A DNA stretch of 64,000 nucleotides from DASUGC01 sp035606665 (GTDB lineage Bacteria; Acidobacteriota; Vicinamibacteria; Vicinamibacterales; SCN-69-37). The position numbers and the translations under genes were made by a program. This document shows positions 1-8,126 of the stretch, one piece after another (within the stretch, counting starts at the first letter, position 1; the number at the start of each line of letters is the position of its first letter). The notes below the pieces were generated by a model. That model saw only the letters and a program-made list of their open reading frames with translations, ran no database searches and was not told the origin of the DNA. The stretch is taken from assembly GCA_035606665.1 (NCBI GenBank), contig DATNEY010000053.1, positions 1-64,000 on the forward strand, in the 5' to 3' direction.

Positions 1-3000
1 GGCCGGCCCGCGTGGGAGACGTTGGCGCACAGTGTCGCCGACCTCTACGCCCACGGGCTCGACCTCAACTGGCGCGAATACCACCGCGGCCATGCCGCTC
101 GTCCCGTCCCCCGCCCCCTCCCCAATTACCCCTTCCAACGCCGGAAGTTCGAACGTCCGCGGCTTCCAGAAACCAGCAGCGGCCGCACTCCGGCATTGAC
201 GCTGGGTGAATTGATATACGCGCCCGAGTGGGTGTCATCGCCGCGCGCTGAAGAAACAACGGTGGCATCCCTGCGGGACAAGCTTGCAACGCAGGGCGTG
301 TGGGTGGTTCTCGCGCCTGCCAGCACAGCCGCGGATCCTTTGATCGCGTTGCTTAGGGAATATGGGCCACGCACTGTATTCGTGGTCAGACCCGGCAATC
401 AATTCGGCCGAACTCGTGACGGCGAGTTTGTACTGAACCCGGCGAATCCGCACGACTACGTAACGCTCGTGCAGCAGTGCGTGCCGATTAGTGGTCTCTC
501 AACGCGGGTACTGCACTTGTGGAGTCTGGACGATCCGCCTGCGTCGTCGATGACCGCGTCTTCACTGGCTGCCGCCGAGAAGACTGGTGTCGAGAGCGTC
601 ATGCTGTTGGGTCAGGCGTTGCTGACGCACGGCGGTAAGAGCCGTTTGTGGGTTGCCGCGAGCGGTCTGGCGAATGCCTCGCTTCAAGGAGCCATGAAGG
701 CGCTCGATCTCGAGTACCCGGAGCTCGCTGGCGGCATCGTCGATTTTCCGAAAGGGTTCGACGCGTATGCGTTCTTGAGCGAGGTCCTGTTGCCCGGCGA
801 CTCGCGGCTCGTGTCGTATTCGGCGCAGGCGCGATCGGTCCTGAGGCTGAGGCCCGCGCCGTCCCTCCCTCCGACCGAATTCCGCGTGAGCGACGACGCT
901 TCGTATCTCATCACCGGCGGTACCGGTGGATTGGGGATGGAAGTCGCGCGATGGCTCGGCAGCCGCGGCGCCCGCCACCTGGTCCTCGCGTCGCGGGGTG
1001 GTTGCCGGACGTTGGCGTGCCAAAGCGGGATTGAGGATCTCACCAGACGGGGCGTCAGCGTGCGTGTGATTCCCTGCGACGTCTGCAACGAAGAATCAGT
1101 TCGTGCGCTGTTCGCAGAGATCGAAGCGTTCTCGCCACAGTTGAAAGGAGTGGTGCATGCGGCCGGACGACCGGGACTGACGCCGTTTGCCGAAATTGAT
1201 TCGGCCGGTCTGCACGACGTCCTGGGTCCCAAGACGGTGGGCGCGTGGCTCGTGCATCAGGCCACCGAAGGGCGGAACCTGGATTTCTTCGTGTTGTTTT
1301 CCTCCATCGCTTCCGCCTGGGGATCGAAGCTGCAATTCCACTATTCCGCCGCGAATGCGTTCCTCGACGCATTGGCTTGCTATCGGCGCGAGCGCGGGCA
1401 GCCTGCCTTGGCGGTGAACTGGGGTCCGTGGGACGGCGAGGGCATGGTGGACGGCAACGCGCGAGAACTGCTCCTGCGCATGGGAATCCGCCCGTTGAAT
1501 CCAGCCAAGGCGCTGCGGGCGTTGGACGGTCTTCTTCAATCGGAGTGTCCTCAGGCCGTCGTGGCCGATGTCGATTGGCGGATATTCAAGCCGCTGTACG
1601 AAACCTTCAGCAGGACGTTGCTCCGTGATATTCACGGCGATGCCTCGATTCCGACCGAGGCCCCGGCGCAGACGGCCGGAGTGACTTCGGTGAGACCGAC
1701 GATCGTCGATCTGTCGTTGCCCGGCCGCCGGCCGATCATTCTCGAGGCGATTACCCGAACCGTTCGCAGCGTCCTGAGGCTGAAAGACGATCAGCCTCTT
1801 CCACCAGAGGCCGGGTTCTTTGATCTGGGCATGGACTCGCTGACGACGATGGAGCTCGAGAAGGCACTGTCGCAGGAGTTTCAACTGCCGCTGTCTTCGA
1901 CCGTCGTCTTCGATCATCCGTCGGTGGACCGGCTCGCGGATTACCTCGAACGGCAATTCGAGGGCGCGTCAGCCGCCGGAGTCGGCGCTGAAAATAAGAC
2001 CCTGCGGGCGCCGTCTGTTGAGTCAGGTGCGAATGCCGGCGCCATCGCGATCATCGGGCTCGGTTGCAGGTTTCCGAAGGCTTCGAGCCCGGCGGAGTTC
2101 TGGGAATTGCTGGCCAGCGGCGGGTCGGGTATTACGGAAGTGCCGCCGAGCAGATGGAACAACAATCTGTACTTCGATCCCAGGCCGGGTACTCCGGGGA
2201 AGACGTACACGCGCCACGGCGGATTCATCGACGACATCGATCAGTTCGATCCTGCCCATTTTGGAATTACGAAGCTCGAAGCCGACACGATGGACCCACA
2301 GCAGAGATTGCTTCTGCACGTCGCCTGGGAAGCGATGGAAGACGCGGCCTGCGTGCCTTCGAAGGAGCTGGCAACACGAACCGGAGTGTTCATCGGCGTC
2401 ACAGCCGTGGACTATGCGCAGCTTCTGAGAGAAGGCACGCCGGTTGAAGAGATAAACACGCTCGTCATCACGGGCAATACCCTCAATGCCGCCGCGGGGC
2501 GGCTGTCATACGCGTTTGGTTTTCAGGGACCGTGCATGGCGATTGATACCGCCTGCTCCTCCTCCCTGGTCGCAGTCCACACGGCCTGCCGCAGTCTCCG
2601 CAACCGGGATTGCGATCTGGCGCTGGCGGGTGGCGTCAACGCGATTCTTTCGCCGGAGGGGACGATCATCGCCTCCCTTGCGCGTCTGCTGTCGACCGAC
2701 GAGTTCTGCCGCACCTTCGACGCTCACGCCAACGGCTATCTCCGCAGCGAGGGTTGCGGCGTCCTCGCCCTCAAGCGCCTTTCGGACGCACGCGCCGACG
2801 GCGATCGCGTGATTGCGGTCATTGCCGGGTCCGCGGTCGGTCAAGACGGCCGCAGTGCCGGGTTGACCGCGCCCAATGGCGCGGCGCAGCAGAAGGTGAT
2901 ACGTGAAGCGCTCGCCGATGCCGGCGTGACGCCAGGAGCCGTTGACTTCGTCGAGGCCCACGGCACCGCGACACCGCTGGGCGATCCGATCGAGCTCAAT

Positions 3001-6000
3001 GCTTTGAACGAGGTCTTCGGTCCGGACCGGCCGTTGGATCGACCACTTCTTATCTCCAGCGTCAAGACGAACATGGGACACCTCGAGTCCGCTGCCGGAG
3101 TATGCGGACTCATCAAGACGGTCCTCTCGCTCAACCACGGTGAGCTCCCGCCGCATCTCTCCCTGGAGACTCCGAATCCCCGGATCGATTGGGCATCGGC
3201 GCCACTCCGCGTTGTCACTGAACTCGAGCCTTGGCCATCAGCCGATCGGAGCCGCTACGGGGGCGTCAGCGCATTCGGTGTGACAGGCACGCTGGCCCAC
3301 GTGGTATTGGAAGCGCCCGGCTCGAATGGCCACACGGAAACGCGGGGTGCACCGGTAACGCCGTTCGAGATTGTGACCCTGTCGGCGCGGTCGCCACGCG
3401 CGCTCCAGGCTGTCGTGAGGAACTACGTCAGGTATCTCACGGCCAATCCGGATTGTTCCTTGGCCGATCTCGCGCACACGGCCGCTGTTGGCCGCCGGCA
3501 TCTGGCAGAGAGACTGGCGGTGGTCTGCGCATCGACCGAAGACCTCCGCCTGGATCTCGAGAGCGCCCTGAGACAGGGCGTACTCGGCGGCCGGAGACGC
3601 CGGCCGGCCGGCGCCCTGTCTGAAATCACCTTTCTCCTGGACGACCGTGCAGTACCGGCCAATGACCTGCACCCGTATCCGCTTGCCGCGGCCGCGTTCA
3701 ACGAGTGCCTGGATTTGATCACGGCCTCGCTTGGGTTCCGGCCCGCCAGCGGGCTGGCCATCGTGTTCTCCGCCCAGTGTGCGATGGCGGCATTGTGGCG
3801 ATCCTGGGGCGTGGCGCCGTCGCAAATCGTGGTCCGTGGTGATGGCGTCTATGCCGCAGCATTCATCGCAGGCACCCTGTCGTTGGAGGACGCCGCCAAG
3901 GCTGTGGCCTACCGTGTGGCGTCCGAGACGTCCGGTTCAGGCACGGCACTGGAAACGGCGATTGCTCACGAACTGAGCGATCAATTGAAGGACCTCGAAT
4001 ACAGGCACCCTATTGTCGAGGTAGTGTCGGGCTCGACGGGCTTCTCGATCTCGGACCGTATCGCGTCGGCGCGCTTCTGGCGAGAGTACGGAGCAACGCC
4101 GGCGCAGTCGGATTCATTTCAGCCCACAACGGACTGCGACAACCGGCTCACTGTCGACCTCGGTGCCGGCGCGAGACCGATGCTCGATACCGTTCGAGAG
4201 CTGTATGTCTCCGGAGTCGACATCGACTGGAAGGCTTTTCGCGTCGTGCCGGGTGGTCGCAAGATCGCGCTTCCAACCTATCCGTTCGAGAGCCGCCGTT
4301 GCTGGTTTCGCGGAAGGGAAACGAACGTATCCGCCGACCTTCCAGCAGGGCAGTCCCAGGATGCCGCCGGCGTCTTCGAAATCGCCTGGCGCCTGCAGCC
4401 GCGTGTCCCTCCGCCAGCCGCCCGCATCGACGATGACGGCGTGACGCTTGTGTTCGCCCACCCGACGGGAGTGACTCAGGATGTCGTGGCGCAGGTCGGC
4501 GCTCGTCGAATCATCGTGGAGCCGGGCCAGACATTTCGCGATGCCGGCGATCGTTTCGAGATCGATCCGCAGTCTGCCGGCGACTATCTCGAACTGCTCG
4601 AGACGATCGCCCGTAGAGGCCTGACCATCGGGCACATTCTCTTTCTGTGGAATCTCGACGTTGCGGACGGGGTCACGGACGACACGATTGAACCGTCGAT
4701 TGAGGCAGTGTGCTGGCCTCTGGTCCGGCTGACCTCGGCCCTCGAGGAGGCACTGCCGCCCGATCGGTCGGCGCGGATTGTCATCGTCACGCGCGGCGCT
4801 CACGCGGTGACCGGTGTCGATCGGTTGGTTTCGCCGGTACAGGCGACGGCGGCGGCGGTGGGCAGGGTGATGGCTTCCGAGCATCCCCAGTGGAGCTGCA
4901 GGCTCATCGACGTGCCTGCGTTCCTGGAAGAAGGATGGGAAGAGGCCGTCGTGACCGAAGGCCTGGGCGACGCGCTGGAACCTGAGATCTGCCTGCGCGG
5001 AACCCAGCGTTGGGCCGCTCGCCTGGTGAGAAAAGGGATGGACGTAGCGGCCTCGCCGTTCCACCTCCGGGCCGACTCGACGTATCTCATCACGGGCGGT
5101 CTTGGCGGCCTTGGCCTGACGGTCGGGCAGTGGATGGCGGCCAACGGCGCCGGACACATCGTCCTGATGGGACGGAACGGAATCACCGAGGACCAACGCT
5201 TCGACGCCGCGCGGCGCGCGATCGAGCTGATGCGCGGCAGCGGCGCTCGCGTGACGGTCGCACAGGCCGACGTCTCGGATCGCGAGCAATTGCGATCCGT
5301 CTTCGCCGCGCTTGCCGCAGAGCGGCCGCTGCGTGGGATTGTCCATGCGGCGGGAGCGATTGAAGACGCTGTGATGGCGCGCATGACCGCGGAGAAGTTC
5401 CGCGCGGTTCTGCGGCCGAAAACCGTCGGAACCTGGCTGCTGCACGATCTGACGCGCGGCATGCCGCTCGACTTCTTTGTCTGTTTTTCATCGCTGGCGT
5501 CTCTTCTGGGCGCCCCCGGACAAAGTAACTATGCCGCGGCAAACGCGTTCATGGATGCGCTGGCGCATGCGCGAAGCGCCGAGGCCCTTCCGATGCTGTC
5601 GATCAACTGGGGCCCGTGGAGCGACGTGGGTATGGCGGCCCGCATGCGCGCCGAAGACGTCGAGCGGCAGTTCGAACGCCGGGGCATGCTCTCGTTGTCC
5701 GCGCAGGATGGCCTTGGCGCGCTTTCCACCGTGCTTGGCGGGACCAACGGCCAGGTCTCCGTGTTCCGGGCCTCGGAGCGACCCTCGTCCCTTGCCGGTC
5801 TCGCGCTGCACGTTCAGTGGCTGCTCTCCGAGCTGATCAGCGCCCGAACCGGCGAGGCCGGCTCGCCTGCGTCGTGGCGTGACCGTATCGACGCCGCGCC
5901 CGCCGAGGAGCGCGAGCCGCTGATGATGGACTACCTGCTGAAGACGTTCGCCACCGTTCTCGGCGGAGACGCCGATCGATACGCCGCGGACGACGCCGTG

Positions 6001-6240
6001 AGCAGCTACGGCATCGATTCTCTCGTCGTCATGCAATTGCGGATGCGCTTCGCGATGGACCTCGGCGTTCATCCCGATCCGGAATGGATGGCCGGCGACT
6101 CGACCCTGGGCAGTCTTGCCGGCAGCCTCGCCGGGCAATTCGCGGGCGCTCGTGAGCTCGGGACCGGAGGGCACCGGGTGCCCGTCGACCAGCTCTCCGA
6201 CAAGGAAATCGACAGACTGCTGAACGATCTGACGTCCTGA
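1..6240 (+). CDS. Modular type I polyketide synthase, 5' partial (AT tail-KR-ACP-KS-degenerate AT-KR-ACP)
   Basis: The frame is open at base 1 and starts inside a post-AT linker (NYPFQRRKFER, codons 42-52 from the window edge), so the true start is upstream. Domains in order: KR with TGGTGGLG near 304 and Tyr448; ACP with Ser613 (GMDS); KS about 680-1110 with Cys852, His987 and His1027, all intact; an AT-like region about 1215-1430; a second KR (TGGLGGLG near 1698, Tyr1844); ACP with Ser2007; and a short acidic tail that looks like a docking segment. The AT-like region is shortened and reads VVRGDGVY at 1277-1284 where a GHSxG nucleophile motif belongs, so it should not load extender units. 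No DH or ER is seen, so the two visible modules should leave beta-hydroxyl groups. The chain probably passes to the NRPS at 8127. Confidence 0.93.
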   Translation, partial: GRPAWETLAHSVADLYAHGLDLNWREYHRGHAARPVPRPLPNYPFQRRKFERPRLPETSSGRTPALTLGELIYAPEWVSSPRAEETTVASLRDKLATQGVWVVLAPASTAADPLIALLREYGPRTVFVVRPGNQFGRTRDGEFVLNPANPHDYVTLVQQCVPISGLSTRVLHLWSLDDPPASSMTASSLAAAEKTGVESVMLLGQALLTHGGKSRLWVAASGLANASLQGAMKALDLEYPELAGGIVDFPKGFDAYAFLSEVLLPGDSRLVSYSAQARSVLRLRPAPSLPPTEFRVSDDASYLITGGTGGLGMEVARWLGSRGARHLVLASRGGCRTLACQSGIEDLTRRGVSVRVIPCDVCNEESVRALFAEIEAFSPQLKGVVHAAGRPGLTPFAEIDSAGLHDVLGPKTVGAWLVHQATEGRNLDFFVLFSSIASAWGSKLQFHYSAANAFLDALACYRRERGQPALAVNWGPWDGEGMVDGNARELLLRMGIRPLNPAKALRALDGLLQSECPQAVVADVDWRIFKPLYETFSRTLLRDIHGDASIPTEAPAQTAGVTSVRPTIVDLSLPGRRPIILEAITRTVRSVLRLKDDQPLPPEAGFFDLGMDSLTTMELEKALSQEFQLPLSSTVVFDHPSVDRLADYLERQFEGASAAGVGAENKTLRAPSVESGANAGAIAIIGLGCRFPKASSPAEFWELLASGGSGITEVPPSRWNNNLYFDPRPGTPGKTYTRHGGFIDDIDQFDPAHFGITKLEADTMDPQQRLLLHVAWEAMEDAACVPSKELATRTGVFIGVTAVDYAQLLREGTPVEEINTLVITGNTLNAAAGRLSYAFGFQGPCMAIDTACSSSLVAVHTACRSLRNRDCDLALAGGVNAILSPEGTIIASLARLLSTDEFCRTFDAHANGYLRSEGCGVLALKRLSDARADGDRVIAVIAGSAVGQDGRSAGLTAPNGAAQQKVIREALADAGVTPGAVDFVEAHGTATPLGDPIELNALNEVFGPDRPLDRPLLISSVKTNMGHLESAAGVCGLIKTVLSLNHGELPPHLSLETPNPRIDWASAPLRVVTELEPWPSADRSRYGGVSAFGVTGTLAHVVLEAPGSNGHTETRGAPVTPFEIVTLSARSPRALQAVVRNYVRYLTANPDCSLADLAHTAAVGRRHLAERLAVVCASTEDLRLDLESALRQGVLGGRRRRPAGALSEITFLLDDRAVPANDLHPYPLAAAAFNECLDLITASLGFRPASGLAIVFSAQCAMAALWRSWGVAPSQIVVRGDGVYAAAFIAGTLSLEDAAKAVAYRVASETSGSGTALETAIAHELSDQLKDLEYRHPIVEVVSGSTGFSISDRIASARFWREYGATPAQSDSFQPTTDCDNRLTVDLGAGARPMLDTVRELYVSGVDIDWKAFRVVPGGRKIALPTYPFESRRCWFRGRETNVSADLPAGQSQDAAGVFEIAWRLQPRVPPPAARIDDDGVTLVFAHPTGVTQDVVAQVGARRIIVEPGQTFRDAGDRFEIDPQSAGDYLELLETIARRGLTIGHILFLWNLDVADGVTDDTIEPSIEAVCWPLVRLTSALEEALPPDRSARIVIVTRGAHAVTGVDRLVSPVQATAAAVGRVMASEHPQWSCRLIDVPAFLEEGWEEAVVTEGLGDALEPEICLRGTQRWAARLVRKGMDVAASPFHLRADSTYLITGGLGGLGLTVGQWMAANGAGHIVLMGRNGITEDQRFDAARRAIELMRGSGARVTVAQADVSDREQLRSVFAALAAERPLRGIVHAAGAIEDAVMARMTAEKFRAVLRPKTVGTWLLHDLTRGMPLDFFVCFSSLASLLGAPGQSNYAAANAFMDALAHARSAEALPMLSINWGPWSDVGMAARMRAEDVERQFERRGMLSLSAQDGLGALSTVLGGTNGQVSVFRASERPSSLAGLALHVQWLLSELISARTGEAGSPASWRDRIDAAPAEEREPLMMDYLLKTFATVLGGDADRYAADDAVSSYGIDSLVVMQLRMRFAMDLGVHPDPEWMAGDSTLGSLAGSLAGQFAGARELGTGGHRVPVDQLSDKEIDRLLNDLTS

Positions 6241-6256
6241 GACCGCGAGTGTTTCC

Positions 6257-6282
6257 GGCGTCCTCCCGGGTGGAAGGACGCC
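6257..6282 (+). terminator. Possible terminator hairpin after the PKS
   Basis: Perfect 7-bp stem GGCGTCC / GGACGCC with a 12-nt loop, 16 nt after the PKS stop. Only a short pyrimidine stretch (TCTTC) follows, so it is a weak intrinsic terminator or an attenuator ahead of the radical SAM gene. Confidence 0.35.
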
Positions 6283-6359
6283 TCTTCGCCGATCACGCCA
6301 ATTCGAGCCGATGCCGGAACGAGCCGCGTTCCCCGCCTCCATGGTGCCTGAGTGAGAAG

Positions 6360-6392
6360 TTGAATCTATTCAGAGGCCATGAAGACTATAAT
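6360..6392 (+). promoter_or_regulatory. Possible promoter for the 6444 radical SAM gene
   Basis: A perfect TATAAT at 6387-6392 lies about 50 nt before the ATG at 6444. A TTGAAT at 6360-6365 could serve as -35, but the 21-nt spacer is too long for a standard sigma-70 site. The 203-nt gap 6241-6443 is AT-richer than the genes around it. Weak support. Confidence 0.25.
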
Positions 6393-6443
6393 GTCGACCA
6401 TCCAGAGCATAGTTTCACGCTAGTTAACACGGTAGGAGCCACA

Positions 6444-8042
6444 ATGAAATGCCTTTTGGTCAATCCGCAGTTTCCGCCGTACAGCTTCAGTAACCATCAC
6501 GTGCTCTGCGAGATCTGGGGTGCGCGATATACGGCCCCGCCGCTGGGGCTGCTGACGGTCGCCGCGCTGCTGCCTTCGGATTGGGAGATCCGCGTTCTGG
6601 ATCAGAACGCGACGAAGCTCGAGGACAAGGACATCGACTGGGCCGACATCATCGGCACCGGCGGCATGATGGGCCAGTACGACGGAGCCAAGGAGGTCGC
6701 ACGCCGCGCTCATGAGCGAGGGAAGCGCGTCGTTGTCGGCGGCCCCGATCCGACCGTGCGTCATAACGCGTATCCATGGGCCGATTACTTGGTCCTGGGC
6801 GAGGCGGAAGTGACGATCAAGCCGTTCCTCGAGGCGCTCGCGCGCGGCGAGACCGGCGGCCGCTTCGAGCACACGGACCGTCCGGACATGACGACGCACG
6901 CCGTCGTGCCGCGGTACGACCTCGTCGACCCGTCGCACTATCTCTTCTATCTCGCGCAATACAGCCGTGGCTGCCCGTACTTCTGCGACTTCTGCGAGAT
7001 CCCGTCGCTGATGGGGCAGAAGATGCGTTGCAAGACACCTGAGCAGGTTCATCGGGAGCTGGACGCCATCCTCAAGAGCGGCTTTGTCGGGCGCGTCGAA
7101 TTCGTCGACGACAATTTCATCGGCGACAAGAGACAGACCAAGCAGCTCCTGGCCACGCTGCCCGAGTGGCAGAAGCGCAACAGATACCCGTTCGTGTTCT
7201 CCTGCCAGGCCTCGTGCAATGTCGCCGCCGATGACGAGTTGATGCGCGGACTGAAGGAGGCCAACTTCGGGCAACTGTTCCAGGGCATCGAGTCCGGCGA
7301 CAAGGACACGCTGCGAGCCATTCGGAAGAACCAGAATGTCCATGTTCCGTACGTCAAAGCGAACGAAAAGATACTCGCGCACGGCATGATCGTCACTGCC
7401 GGCTTCATCGTGGGTTTCGACCAGGACACGGACGATTCCGTCGACTCTGCGATCCACCTCATCACCCGCTCCCACATCGTGAACGTGATGCTGTCGCGGC
7501 TGTTCGCCATACCCGGCACGCCACTGCACGCGCGGCTGCAGAGCGAGGGCCGGCTCGAGGATCTGAGGGAGTACGAGACGGGAAAGCTCGAGCCGACCGC
7601 GATCGGCCTGAACTTCCGGACGCTCCGGCCGAAGACCGCGATTCTCCGGGACTACATCAAGATTGTCGAGACCCTGTACTCCGTCGATGCCTATTACGGA
7701 AGAGCCCTGACCTGCTGTCTCAACTTCCGGCGCTCCGCGAAGCGGGTCTTCCGCGCCAAAGAGTACTTGCTCATGGCGAGGATCTTCGCTCAGGTCTGCC
7801 GGCGTGCCGGCCTCAAGAAGCTGACGCGCCGCCATTACTGGCGGCTGCTTGCCACCGTGGCAATCAAGAACTTCGGGGCGATTGACCTGGCCGTGGGCTT
7901 CTCGGCGTGCTTCGAGCACTTCCATGAGCAAGCCCAGTACGTAGCGAGGACCACTCGCGAAGTCCTCGAGCACTACGAGGCGCTCGAGGCCGAGGCCGCC
8001 CGGCAGGACCAGGAATCTGTGAGCGCCCTGGCTGCGAGCTGA
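6444..8042 (+). CDS. B12-binding-type radical SAM protein with DUF4070-like tail
   Basis: 532 aa from the ATG at 6444, chosen because TAGGAG precedes it and MKCLLVNPQFPPYSF is a typical start for this family; the longer upstream frame has no family similarity. The N-terminal third is a cobalamin-binding-like Rossmann region (APPLGLLTVAALLP, VVGGPDPTVR). The radical SAM motif is CPYFCDFC with Cys177, Cys181 and Cys184 for the 4Fe-4S cluster. The C-terminal part (KTAILRDYIKIVETLYS...) resembles the DUF4070 extension of hopanoid-type B12 radical SAM proteins such as HpnJ and HpnP. The family performs C-methylation or carbon-skeleton chemistry; the substrate here is unknown but is probably the PKS/NRPS chain or a free precursor. 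It is clearly distinct from the three paralogues at 43411-52397. Confidence 0.85.
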   Translation: MKCLLVNPQFPPYSFSNHHVLCEIWGARYTAPPLGLLTVAALLPSDWEIRVLDQNATKLEDKDIDWADIIGTGGMMGQYDGAKEVARRAHERGKRVVVGGPDPTVRHNAYPWADYLVLGEAEVTIKPFLEALARGETGGRFEHTDRPDMTTHAVVPRYDLVDPSHYLFYLAQYSRGCPYFCDFCEIPSLMGQKMRCKTPEQVHRELDAILKSGFVGRVEFVDDNFIGDKRQTKQLLATLPEWQKRNRYPFVFSCQASCNVAADDELMRGLKEANFGQLFQGIESGDKDTLRAIRKNQNVHVPYVKANEKILAHGMIVTAGFIVGFDQDTDDSVDSAIHLITRSHIVNVMLSRLFAIPGTPLHARLQSEGRLEDLREYETGKLEPTAIGLNFRTLRPKTAILRDYIKIVETLYSVDAYYGRALTCCLNFRRSAKRVFRAKEYLLMARIFAQVCRRAGLKKLTRRHYWRLLATVAIKNFGAIDLAVGFSACFEHFHEQAQYVARTTREVLEHYEALEAEAARQDQESVSALAAS

Positions 8043-8075
8043 TTCCCTGAGGTTCCCGCGAAGCGTGAGACCTGA

Positions 8076-8105
8076 GCCGATCGAGAGCCATGGCTCTCGA
8101 TCGGC
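8076..8105. promoter_or_regulatory. Perfect 30-bp palindrome before the NRPS start
   Basis: Two 15-base arms, GCCGATCGAGAGCCA and its exact reverse complement, abut with no mismatch, 34 nt after the radical SAM stop and 21 nt before the NRPS ATG at 8127. As RNA it would fold to a very stable hairpin just upstream of the weak ribosome-binding site AAAGG at 8109-8113. No U-run follows. Candidate operator, RNA processing site or attenuator. Confidence 0.6.
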
Positions 8106-8126
8106 ATCGTAAAGGTTCTTCCGTCG

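Noticed and set aside
4114..5445. Long minus-strand open frame inside the PKS
   Set aside because: Arg/His/Gln-rich translation mirroring GC-rich coding DNA; no start signal or domain.
6249..6443. N-terminal extension of the 6444 radical SAM protein
   Set aside because: In frame, but the extra 65 residues show no domain and the TAGGAG site fixes the ATG at 6444; the stretch also holds a hairpin and a TATAAT.
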